Of a stretch of DNA of 55,446 nt, positions 1 to 7,151 are shown in pieces. This DNA comes from CAKSQF01 sp964582375. Its GTDB lineage: Bacteria > Bacillota > Clostridia > Oscillospirales > CAG-272. The notes beneath the pieces were generated by a model. It was not told the DNA's origin. It ran no database searches and worked only from the letters and a program-made list of their open reading frames with translations. A program made the position numbers and the translations under genes. The stretch covers positions 1 to 55,446 of the forward strand of contig CAZORL010000009.1 in NCBI GenBank assembly GCA_964582375.1. Direction: 5' to 3'. Within the stretch, counting starts at the first letter, position 1; each line of letters begins with the position of its first letter.

Positions 1-36
1 ATCGTCGATCCTTCGGACAATACCGGTTGCTTTCAT
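1..36 (-). CDS. spoVT: SpoVT/AbrB-family sporulation regulator, N-terminal 12 codons only
   Basis: Only the first 12 codons are inside the window. They read MKATGIVRRIDD, which is the hallmark N-terminus of the SpoVT/AbrB swapped-hairpin DNA-binding domain (the family continues LGRVVIPKEIR). An AAGGAGT ribosome binding site lies at 44-50, about eight bases before the ATG at 36-34. SpoVT is a forespore-specific regulator that tunes late sporulation genes in Bacillus and Clostridia. The identification rests on a short but very characteristic stretch; another AbrB paralogue with the same start cannot be excluded. Confidence 0.8.
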   Translation of the reverse strand, partial: MKATGIVRRIDD

Positions 37-211
37 AATAAAACTCCTTCTGCTTGGCTCTGGTATCGGGCTGTCATGTCTGCCCCTGTGATTTTTAGTC
101 TTTGCTAAAATGTGGAAGTATATACATTTTCAAGCGAGAAAAATCGAGCGAGATCAAGTTCAACAGCCGACAAAATCACACCGTCAACCATTCGACCTTA
201 TTTTTGTCTAT

Positions 212-240
212 ATTTTACCATAACTTTCCTTGTTTGTCAA
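212..240 (-). promoter_or_regulatory. Sigma-A-type promoter with long leader for the spoVT-like gene
   Basis: On the minus strand TTGACA (240-235) is followed after 17 bases by TAAAAT (217-212). The next minus-strand start is the spoVT-like ATG at 36, so the leader would be about 170 bases (37-205). I see no gene in 37-274. A vegetative-type promoter for a gene expected to be forespore (sigma-G) controlled is notable; a sigma-G site could also be present but I could not identify one. Confidence 0.6.
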
Positions 241-274
241 GATAATACATGATATTTATTCCAAAATAATGCTT

Positions 275-1339
275 TTATTTTATGAACATCGCATCCCCAA
301 AACTGAAAAAGCGGTATTTTTCGTCTATTGCACGTTTATAGGCGTTCATCATGAACTCTCTTGACGAAAGGGCGGAGACAAGCATCAAAAGGGTCGATTG
401 CGGAAGATGAAAGTTCGTGATTAGTGCATCGACTGCCTTAAATTTATATCCCGGGTAGATGAAAATTCCGGTATCGTCATGCATCGGATGCACAACGCCG
501 TCATCGGTCGAGGCCGATTCGAGCGTTCGGCAGGATGTCGTTCCAACGGCGATTATGCGTCCGCCGCTTCGGCGAGCGGAATTTATAATATTCGCCGACT
601 CCTCGGACACCGAGAAGAACTCACTGTGCATAACATGATCCTCTATGCGATCAGCCTTCACCGGTCTGAACGTTCCGAGCCCGACATGAAGCATTACAGG
701 GGCGATCTTCACGCCTTTTGCTCTGATCTTATCAAGAAGCTCCTCTGTAAAATGCAGACCCGCAGTCGGTGCCGCCGCCGATCCTCGCTCTGCGGCATAA
801 ACCGTCTGGTACGAGTCGTTATCGTCAAGCGGTTTCGTAATATACGGCGGAAGCGGCATTTTGCCGATCCTATCGAGGATCGAATATATATCGCCGGCTT
901 GTCGATCATACTCGAAACGCACGAGGCGATTGCCTTCATCAACGATACCCTCAACTCTTGCGACAAGCAGACCGTCCCCGAAGATTATCTCCGTACCGAT
1001 CTTTGCACGCCTTCCGGGTCTTGCAAGTGTCTCCCAAAGATCAAGCTCGCACTGACGAAGGAGAAGCAGTTCGATATCGATTCCGGTATCCGATTTTTTG
1101 CCGATTATCCTTGCAGGGATGACCTTTGAATCATTGATGACCAGAACATCACCCGGATCAAGATAATCTGCAATATCGTAAAAGTGTTTATCGGTAAATG
1201 TTCCTGTTTTGCGATCGCAGACCATGAGCCTCGCCTCATCCCTTTTTTCACACGGTTCTTGCGCGATAAGCTCCTGCGGAAGGTCATAATCAAAATCTTT
1301 GGTGGTCAGATCGGTCTTTGACATATTATTTTTAATCAT
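275..1339 (-). CDS. queA: S-adenosylmethionine:tRNA ribosyltransferase-isomerase QueA
   Basis: QueA transfers and rearranges the ribosyl part of S-adenosylmethionine onto preQ1 at the tRNA wobble position, giving epoxyqueuosine. The protein is about 354 residues, the normal family length. It carries the family start pattern (DFDYDLPQELIAQEP), the early DSKVIPAR segment, and the signature GSAAAPTAGLHFT near residues 187-199, ending with the usual NFHLPQSTL and FGDAMF blocks. The ATG at 1339 is preferred: AAGGAG lies at 1357-1352 with a 12-base spacer; an ATG at 1324 is the alternative. The gene diverges from dapA. With tgt (18565) and the YhhQ-type transporter (42873) it suggests queuosine modification by precursor salvage. 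Confidence 0.95.
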   Translation of the reverse strand: MIKNNMSKTDLTTKDFDYDLPQELIAQEPCEKRDEARLMVCDRKTGTFTDKHFYDIADYLDPGDVLVINDSKVIPARIIGKKSDTGIDIELLLLRQCELDLWETLARPGRRAKIGTEIIFGDGLLVARVEGIVDEGNRLVRFEYDRQAGDIYSILDRIGKMPLPPYITKPLDDNDSYQTVYAAERGSAAAPTAGLHFTEELLDKIRAKGVKIAPVMLHVGLGTFRPVKADRIEDHVMHSEFFSVSEESANIINSARRSGGRIIAVGTTSCRTLESASTDDGVVHPMHDDTGIFIYPGYKFKAVDALITNFHLPQSTLLMLVSALSSREFMMNAYKRAIDEKYRFFSFGDAMFIK

Positions 1340-1365
1340 TAAATTCAAAATCTCCTTAAAAGTTC

Positions 1366-1394
1366 TTGACAAATGTCTCGAAACATGATAATAT
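1366..1394 (+). promoter_or_regulatory. Promoter for dapA-dapB
   Basis: TTGACA at 1366-1371 is followed after 17 bases by TAATAT (1389-1394), or by GATAAT with a 15-base spacer. It lies in the queA-dapA divergent region; the -35 box is only nine bases beyond the queA ribosome binding site. Transcription would start near 1401 and give a leader of about 110 bases before the dapA ATG. Confidence 0.6.
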
Positions 1395-1410
1395 ATAGTA
1401 AGAGAATAAT

Positions 1411-1424
1411 GCGATGATCATCGC
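1411..1424. promoter_or_regulatory. Perfect 14-bp palindrome between queA and dapA
   Basis: GCGATGATCATCGC is self-complementary over all 14 bases and begins about ten bases after the predicted dapA start of transcription, between divergently read queA and dapA. Position and symmetry fit an operator for a dimeric regulator; a role as an RNA hairpin is less likely because there is no loop. No known consensus is recognised. Confidence 0.4.
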
Positions 1425-1511
1425 ATCCAACGTTTAGATACATTATACACCATATCGAGCAATAATTCAATAGATTTCGATAATTTTTTGAAAGAGAGTG
1501 TTTTGTATATT

Positions 1512-2399
1512 ATGAAAAAAGAAATCGTTTTCATCGGCGCGGGCGTCGCGATAGTCACTCCGTTCTCGGGCGGCAAGGTTGACTACAGGAGCTTCGGGGA
1601 GCTGATCGAGTACCAAATACGAAACAAGACCGACGCCATCGTCTGTTGTGCAACCACCGGCGAATCGGCAACATTGTCTGAGGGTGAGCACAGGGAGATC
1701 ATTGATTTTGTTGTCGATCGTGTCGGCGGCAGAGTACCGGTGATCGCGGGCACAGGAAGCAATAACACCCCTCATGCGATAGAAATGTCAAAATACGCAA
1801 GATCGGCGGGTGCGGATGCGATACTCGTCGTGACACCCTACTACAATAAAACCACACCCGGCGGACTCGTGAAACATTTTACGGCTGTCGCAGAGGCGGC
1901 GGAATGTCCGATGATAATCTACAATGTCCCATCGCGGACCGGATGCAACATTCCTCTTTCGGTATACCGCGAGCTTTGCGAGTGCGAGAATATCGTGGGA
2001 GTCAAAGAAGCGTCCGGTAATCTTTCGCAGATCGCACAGATCGCCGCATTCTGCGGTGATGCTATGCCGATCTACAGCGGCAACGACGATCAGATCGTCC
2101 CCATACTTTCGCTCGGCGGAAAAGGTGTTATCTCGGTTCTTTCGAATGTTTTGCCAAGGGAAACTCATGACATGTGCAGCCTTTGGTTTGAGGGTAAAAC
2201 AAGTGAGAGCCGCGATCTGCAACTTAGATATCTCGAACTTTGTAACGCACTTTTCTGTGAGGTCAATCCCATTCCGGTAAAGACGGCGATGGAAAGGCTT
2301 GGTATTTGTTCCGGTGAGCTTCGCCTGCCGCTTTGCGAGATGGATGTGTCAAACAAAGAAAAGCTGTTTGCCGCAATGGAGCGTGCGGGGCTTATCTGA
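1512..2399 (+). CDS. dapA: 4-hydroxy-tetrahydrodipicolinate synthase DapA
   Basis: DapA condenses pyruvate with aspartate semialdehyde, the first committed step to diaminopimelate and lysine; in spore formers the pathway also feeds dipicolinate. The 295-residue TIM barrel has the family start GAGVAIVTPF (9-18), the ATTGES loop near residue 47, Tyr137 in IIYNVPSRTG and the Schiff-base Lys165 in VGVKEASGN. The ATG at 1512 gives the standard N-terminus; a purine-rich AAAGAGAG lies about 13 bases upstream, a weak site. A TTG at 1488 in frame is less likely. dapB follows 89 bases downstream in the same direction, so the two are probably co-transcribed. Confidence 0.95.
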   Translation: MKKEIVFIGAGVAIVTPFSGGKVDYRSFGELIEYQIRNKTDAIVCCATTGESATLSEGEHREIIDFVVDRVGGRVPVIAGTGSNNTPHAIEMSKYARSAGADAILVVTPYYNKTTPGGLVKHFTAVAEAAECPMIIYNVPSRTGCNIPLSVYRELCECENIVGVKEASGNLSQIAQIAAFCGDAMPIYSGNDDQIVPILSLGGKGVISVLSNVLPRETHDMCSLWFEGKTSESRDLQLRYLELCNALFCEVNPIPVKTAMERLGICSGELRLPLCEMDVSNKEKLFAAMERAGLI

Positions 2400-2406
2400 T
2401 CAAAAA

Positions 2407-2432
2407 CATCGCCAATGTTTGCTTTGGCGATG
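2407..2432 (+). repeat. Hairpin between dapA and dapB
   Basis: CATCGCCAA (2407-2415) and TTGGCGATG (2424-2432) form a perfect nine-base-pair stem with an eight-base loop, starting seven bases after the dapA stop. No T-run follows, so it is not a typical terminator. It may protect or process the dapA-dapB message. Confidence 0.5.
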
Positions 2433-2488
2433 ATTATCGGACAAGCAGGATAAATAACGAAGAAAATTGAAATACATAGGATGAGAAA

Positions 2489-3253
2489 ATGCTGAAAATA
2501 CTTTTTTGCGGTGCGGCAGGACGCATGGGAAGGGCGACCGCGGAGCTTGTCGAAAGGGATGATAATGTAACGATCTGTGCAGGAGTTGATCTTGCAGGTG
2601 ATGTCGCACTTCCTTTTCCGATATACGGAAAGATCAATGATGTGAAGGAAACTCCCGATGTTATCATCGATTTCTCGAATCACGCGCTCCTTCCGGATAT
2701 TATCTCATATGCCGTCAGAAACCGAACACCTGCTGTCATTTGCACTACCGGTCACAGTCTCGACGAGCTTGCTATAATGAAAGATGCGTCAGCAAAGATA
2801 CCGATCTTCTATTCGCGCAATATGTCACTTGGGATCAATTTAACGATCGAACTTGCAAAACTCGCCGCCTGTGCACTTGGGAGCGACTACGATATCGAGA
2901 TCGTCGAGGCGCATCACAACCAAAAGCTCGATGCACCGAGCGGCACTGCACTTATGATCGCCGACGCGGTAAATAAGGCACTCGGCGGTAAGGAACAATA
3001 CATATATGATAGGCATGACGTCAGACGCAAACGAAAAAAAGACGAGATCGGCATACACTCGATACGAGCAGGCTCGATCGTCGGCGAACACACGATAATT
3101 TTCGGCGGCGACGAGGAGATTCTGAAGATCTCTCACTCAGCAACGTCAAGATCGGTATTTGCATCGGGAGCACTCTCCGCCGCAAAGTTTATCGTTAACA
3201 TGCCAAACGGTATGTTTGACATGGGTGACATCATAAGAAAAGTGAATTATTGA
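2489..3253 (+). CDS. dapB: 4-hydroxy-tetrahydrodipicolinate reductase DapB
   Basis: DapB reduces the DapA product with NAD(P)H to tetrahydrodipicolinate. The 254-residue protein starts with the dinucleotide-binding loop CGAAGRMG (7-14), has the TTGHS segment, and carries the catalytic block EAHHNQKLDAPSGT with paired histidines near 142-143 and Lys146. The C-terminal DMGDI ending is usual for the family. An AGGATGAG-like ribosome binding site overlaps the region just before the ATG. It follows dapA and has no promoter of its own that I can see. No strong terminator follows; a new promoter begins 35 bases downstream. Confidence 0.95.
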   Translation: MLKILFCGAAGRMGRATAELVERDDNVTICAGVDLAGDVALPFPIYGKINDVKETPDVIIDFSNHALLPDIISYAVRNRTPAVICTTGHSLDELAIMKDASAKIPIFYSRNMSLGINLTIELAKLAACALGSDYDIEIVEAHHNQKLDAPSGTALMIADAVNKALGGKEQYIYDRHDVRRKRKKDEIGIHSIRAGSIVGEHTIIFGGDEEILKISHSATSRSVFASGALSAAKFIVNMPNGMFDMGDIIRKVNY

Positions 3254-3287
3254 TCAAAAATTTTCATTTTTTTTTGAGCCGTAACTC

Positions 3288-3316
3288 TTGACAACCGGAT
3301 AAAATTCTGCTATAAT
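3288..3316 (+). promoter_or_regulatory. Consensus sigma-A promoter for the CofE-like gene
   Basis: TTGACA (3288-3293), exactly 17 bases, then TATAAT (3311-3316): a perfect consensus. Transcription should start near 3323, leaving a leader of about 70 bases. Such a strong promoter implies high basal expression of the following gene. Confidence 0.85.
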
Positions 3317-3392
3317 ATCTAATCGGTCACGACAATGCAGTAATACTGCAAAAATCAATAGGTCAATCTATTTTCCGAAGGGGTCTAAAAAA

Positions 3393-4601
3393 ATGGAACA
3401 CATGGAACAAAAAAACAGAAGAGTCGGAACCGTATCAAGGGGCATCAGGTGTCCTATCATTCGCCAGGGCGATGATCTTGCAGACATCGTTTCACGCAGC
3501 GTCCTCGAAGCGGCAGAATACGAAGGCTTTGTGCTTCACGATCGCGATGTTATCTCGATAACAGAATCGATCGTCGCACGTGCGCAGGGCAATTATGCAT
3601 CGGTTGATGATATCGCGACAGATGTTCGCACAAAGCTTGGCGGACAGACGATCGGCGTGATCTTCCCGATACTCTCACGCAACCGTTTTGCTATCTGTTT
3701 GCGAGGCATCGCAAAGGGCGCAAAGAAGGTCGTCCTCATGCTCAGCTATCCTTCCGATGAGGTCGGAAATGAACTTGTCAGCCTCGACAAACTCGATGCG
3801 GCAGGAATCAACCCCTACTCGGATGTGCTCACTCTCGAGCGCTATCGCGAGTTGTTCGGCGTCAACAAGCACGAATTTACCGGTGTCGACTATGTCGGAT
3901 ATTACGGAGATCTTGTGCGCGAATCGGGTGCTGATGTTGAGATAATTTTTGCCAACAATCCGCGCGCGATCCTTCCCTATGCCGATCATATACTTACATG
4001 TGACATACATACACGCGCACGCACAAAGCGCATTTTGAAGGATGCCGGTGCAAAGGTCGTACTCGGTCTTGATGACATCCTCACATCTCCGCTCAGCGAA
4101 GGTGGTTACAACGATAAATACGGTCTGCTCGGCTCGAACAAATCGACCGAGGGCAAGATCAAGCTCTTCCCGCGCGACTGCCGCGATCTTGTACTCGATA
4201 TCCAATCCCGCATTCTGACGGCGACCGGCAAACATGTAGAGGTCATGGTATACGGCGATGGTGCATTTAAGGATCCCAAGGGCAAGATCTGGGAGCTTGC
4301 CGATCCCGTAGTCTCTCCTGCATTCACCGACGGTCTTATCGGAACGCCGAACGAGCTTAAGCTCAAATATCTGGCGGACAACGATTTTAAGGATCTCTCG
4401 GGCGAGGCGCTGAAAGAGGCTATCTCCGCAAGCATTCGTGCAAAAGGCTCAAATCTCGTCGGCAACATGGCATCCCAGGGCACAACTCCCCGTCAGCTGA
4501 CCGATCTGATCGGTTCTCTTTGTGATCTGACCAGCGGCTCGGGTGACAAAGGCACACCTGTTGTACTTGTTCAGGGATATTTCGACAATTACACAAACTA
4601 A
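3393..4601 (+). CDS. Coenzyme F420-0:L-glutamate ligase (CofE)-like protein
   Basis: The 402-residue protein resembles the CofE/FbiB gamma-glutamyl ligase family. It has the family-type opening GIRCPIIRQGDDL (about 17-29), followed by a segment on a desired activity (DRDVISITESIVARAQG) that matches the CofE strand-turn preceding the metal site, and a late block YGDGAFKDPKGKIWE that corresponds to the C-terminal active-site region. CofE adds glutamate to F420-0 in archaea and actinobacteria. Clostridia are not generally known to make F420, so the true acceptor is unknown. GAAGGGG precedes the ATG by about nine bases, and the gene is a single-gene unit between a consensus promoter and a strong terminator. 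Family call is fairly sure; substrate is not. Confidence 0.7.
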   Translation: MEHMEQKNRRVGTVSRGIRCPIIRQGDDLADIVSRSVLEAAEYEGFVLHDRDVISITESIVARAQGNYASVDDIATDVRTKLGGQTIGVIFPILSRNRFAICLRGIAKGAKKVVLMLSYPSDEVGNELVSLDKLDAAGINPYSDVLTLERYRELFGVNKHEFTGVDYVGYYGDLVRESGADVEIIFANNPRAILPYADHILTCDIHTRARTKRILKDAGAKVVLGLDDILTSPLSEGGYNDKYGLLGSNKSTEGKIKLFPRDCRDLVLDIQSRILTATGKHVEVMVYGDGAFKDPKGKIWELADPVVSPAFTDGLIGTPNELKLKYLADNDFKDLSGEALKEAISASIRAKGSNLVGNMASQGTTPRQLTDLIGSLCDLTSGSGDKGTPVVLVQGYFDNYTN

Positions 4602-4632
4602 CGGCAATTACAGCGCGTTTTTCCATACAGCG

Positions 4633-4664
4633 AAGACCCAACCGAGTTTTTTCGGTTGGGTCTT
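4633..4664. terminator. Bidirectional terminator between the CofE-like gene and htpG
   Basis: A 13-base-pair perfect stem (AAGACCCAACCGA with TCGGTTGGGTCTT) closes a six-base T-rich loop, followed by TT on the plus strand and preceded by A-rich DNA. It lies between the convergent stops at 4601 and 4686 and can serve both. Confidence 0.85.
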
Positions 4665-4685
4665 TTGTTATGTTAAAAGTTTTGG

Positions 4686-6569
4686 TCAAACGAGCATGTT
4701 GCAGATGAGATCGCCGTATTCTGTGGGATTTTCGACAGGCATGCCTTCGATTATTCGTGCCTGAGTATAGAGGATCTTGGCGTAATCCTTGAGTTTGTCC
4801 TTATCCGAAATATAGAGTGTCTTAAGTTTTTCGGCGATCGGATGTGTGCTGTTTATCTCGAGTGCAAGATCAGCCTTGATCTTGGGTCCGCCCTGAGGCA
4901 TAGCATTATATACCTTCTCCATCTCGATCGTGATCTCGCCGACACTTGCAAGGCAAACGGGGTGATTCTTAAGCTTATTGGTAAAGCGGATCTCTTTGAC
5001 ACTATCTCCGAGTGCTTCCTTCATAATACCGAACATTCCGCTTGACTCTTCGTTAAGCTTTGACAGGCTCTCCCTTTCTTCATCGGTAGACAGATCGAAA
5101 TCGCCCGCGCCGATGTTGGTAAAGGTCTTTTCGTTGTATTTATCAATTGCCTTGAGCGCAAATTCGTCGATATCCTCGGTGAGATAGAGGATCTCGAGTC
5201 CCTTTTCCTTGACAGCCTCAGTCTGAGGAAGCATATCGATCTTATCTACACTCTCACCGCAGGCGTAATAGATGTTCTTCTGATCCTCGGTCATGCGCGA
5301 CACATACTCGGACAGAGAGACAAGCTTCTTTTCGGTCGATGAATGGAACAGAAGAAGATCGGACAGAAGATCTTTATGCATACCGTAATCGCTGTAAACG
5401 CCGTATTTGATCTGTGCACCGAGTGCCCTAAAGAACTCCTCATATTTCTCGCGATCGTCCTGCATGAGTTTTACGAGTTCGTTTTTGATCTTTTTCTCAA
5501 GTGATTTCGCAATGGCTTTGAGCTGGCGATCGTGTTGGAGCATCTCACGCGAGATGTTGAGCGAGAAATCTTCGCTGTCAACAAGACCGGTTACAAAGCT
5601 GAAATACTCGGGGAGGAGGTCAGCGCATTTTTCCATGATCAGAACACCGTTCGAATAAAGCTGAAGTCCCTTTTCAAAATTCTTCGAATAATAGTTGAAC
5701 GGAGCGTGCTTCGGAACATAGAGAAGTGCGTTATAAGACACCGTACCCTCGACCTTTGCGCGAATAACCTTTGCCGGATCTTCGAAATCGTAGAATTTTT
5801 CTTTATAAAACTCGACAAGATCAGCCTCTGTCACCTCGTCATCCGATTTTTTCCAGATAGGCGTCATGCTGTTGAGGATCTCTTCGGTGACGACGTCTTC
5901 ATATTCGTCCTCACTTCCCTCTTTAAGCTTAGAGGATGTAACATCCATAACTATCGGGTAGCGGATATAATCAGAATACTTCTTTACGAGCGATCTGATG
6001 CGATACTGATCAATAAACTCGCCATACTTCTCATCCTCGGTATCGGGCTTTATATGAAGTGTGATAGTTGAACCGTGACCGTCTCTCTCGGCGGGAGAGA
6101 TCGTGTATCCGTCTGCCCCCTCGGACGACCAGATATTTGCCTGATCCGAGCCGTACGCCTTTGAAAGGACGGTGACCTTATCGGCTACCATGAATGCCGA
6201 ATAAAATCCGACACCGAACTGACCGATAACATCAATATCCTCTTTCTTTTCGTTATCGCGCTTGAAATCAAACGATCCGCTGTGCGCTATAGTACCGAGG
6301 TTGGTTTCAAGTTCCTCTGCCGTCATACCGCAACCATTATCGGTCAATGTGAGTGTGCGCGCGTCCTTGTCAAGATCGATCCTTATTGAAAAGTCAGACC
6401 GATCAAGTCCGAGTGAGCTGTCACCGAGCGAGCGATAATAAAGTTTGTCGATCGCATCGCTTGCGTTAGAGATGAGCTCGCGGAGAAAGATCTCCTTATG
6501 TGTGTATATCGAATTGATCATCATGTCAAGCAGTTTTTGAGATTCCGCTTTGAATTTTTTCGTTGCCAT
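4686..6569 (-). CDS. htpG: Molecular chaperone HtpG (Hsp90)
   Basis: HtpG is the bacterial Hsp90, an ATP-driven dimeric chaperone of the cytoplasm. The 627-residue protein shows the GHKL ATP-binding motifs in order: ELISNASDAIDK near residue 30, DNGCGM near 75, and GQFGVGFYSAFMV near 115; the middle domain has the conserved NVSREMLQ-like segment (LNISREMLQHDRQL). The ATG at 6569 gives the canonical MATKKFKAE start and is preceded by AAGGAGTG seven bases upstream. Minus-strand TATAAT at 6638-6633 is a likely -10; the -35 is poor. I found no CIRCE operator, so HrcA control is not indicated. Single-gene unit. Confidence 0.97.
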   Translation of the reverse strand: MATKKFKAESQKLLDMMINSIYTHKEIFLRELISNASDAIDKLYYRSLGDSSLGLDRSDFSIRIDLDKDARTLTLTDNGCGMTAEELETNLGTIAHSGSFDFKRDNEKKEDIDVIGQFGVGFYSAFMVADKVTVLSKAYGSDQANIWSSEGADGYTISPAERDGHGSTITLHIKPDTEDEKYGEFIDQYRIRSLVKKYSDYIRYPIVMDVTSSKLKEGSEDEYEDVVTEEILNSMTPIWKKSDDEVTEADLVEFYKEKFYDFEDPAKVIRAKVEGTVSYNALLYVPKHAPFNYYSKNFEKGLQLYSNGVLIMEKCADLLPEYFSFVTGLVDSEDFSLNISREMLQHDRQLKAIAKSLEKKIKNELVKLMQDDREKYEEFFRALGAQIKYGVYSDYGMHKDLLSDLLLFHSSTEKKLVSLSEYVSRMTEDQKNIYYACGESVDKIDMLPQTEAVKEKGLEILYLTEDIDEFALKAIDKYNEKTFTNIGAGDFDLSTDEERESLSKLNEESSGMFGIMKEALGDSVKEIRFTNKLKNHPVCLASVGEITIEMEKVYNAMPQGGPKIKADLALEINSTHPIAEKLKTLYISDKDKLKDYAKILYTQARIIEGMPVENPTEYGDLICNMLV

Positions 6570-6686
6570 ATAATTCACTCCTTTATTTTCATTGCAAAAC
6601 AAAAATAGCAGTCATTTGCTTCGTTTGACACAATTATACACGCCTTTTGTGAAAATAAGGTTGTATAAATGTTAATTCAGCGTAAA

Positions 6687-6719
6687 CAATTAGCAGTCGC
6701 ATTCGACGACTGCTAATTG
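6687..6719 (-). terminator. Terminator of the cohesin-like/Spo0A-domain operon
   Basis: A perfect 13-base-pair stem (CAATTAGCAGTCG with CGACTGCTAATTG) around a seven-base loop starts seven bases after the stop at 6727. On the minus strand it is followed by TTTAC. It separates this operon from the htpG promoter region at about 6633. Confidence 0.75.
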
Positions 6720-6726
6720 GACTGCT

Positions 6727-7140
6727 TTATCTTAATCTTTTTGCCACAGATCGACTGATACACGGGGGCAAACCATTTTCGGTGCGAAGGCTGTCGGCGA
6801 TTGCCATGACAAACTCTCCGTTTGATGGGCATTTCTTTTTATAGACGATAGTGTAGGCAAAAAACTCGATAAGGACATCCGAATTGCCACGTGCGCACGC
6901 GATCTTCAGGGCGTGGCGCATTGAGCGTTCGACGCATGCGGGTGTCGTTGAATACATCTCGGCAACCCTTGGATAGATCGTTCCTGTCATCGATTCGTGG
7001 CAGCCGCTGTCGTACATAATACGGATCGCCGCACGCAGATAATGGTAACCGTTTATATTGGCAGGCATTCCCATACTACGCATGATCTGCGATATCTGTG
7101 CATCAACACTCGCATCTCGGTTAGCATGTTTACTTTTCAC
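6727..7140 (-). CDS. Stand-alone Spo0A C-terminal DNA-binding domain protein
   Basis: The whole 137-residue protein aligns by eye with the Spo0A effector domain: the start DAQISQIMRSMGMPANINGYHYLR corresponds to Spo0A [22 protein letters not shown], followed by the helix-turn-helix region YPRVAEMYSTTPACVERSMRHAL and the closing PSNGEFVMAIADSLR. Spo0A normally carries an N-terminal receiver domain that must be phosphorylated; here only about 15 residues precede the effector domain, so no receiver exists. The start is a GTG at 7140, preceded by GAGGT eight bases upstream. It lies 11 bases after the stop of a membrane surface-protein gene and is followed at once by a terminator. Inference: a constitutively active or competing regulator of 0A-box promoters, or one controlled by a partner protein. 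Confidence 0.85.
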   Translation of the reverse strand: MKSKHANRDASVDAQISQIMRSMGMPANINGYHYLRAAIRIMYDSGCHESMTGTIYPRVAEMYSTTPACVERSMRHALKIACARGNSDVLIEFFAYTIVYKKKCPSNGEFVMAIADSLRTENGLPPCISRSVAKRLR

Positions 7141-7151
7141 GGGTCAAAACC

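Noticed and set aside
1401..1511. Lysine riboswitch upstream of dapA
   Set aside because: The leader is only about 110 bases, and I see no lysine-box elements or terminator.
6570..6660. CIRCE (HrcA) operator upstream of htpG
   Set aside because: No TTAGCACTC-N9-GAGTGCTAA sequence. The nearby inverted repeat at 6687-6719 has a different sequence and fits a terminator of the neighbouring operon.
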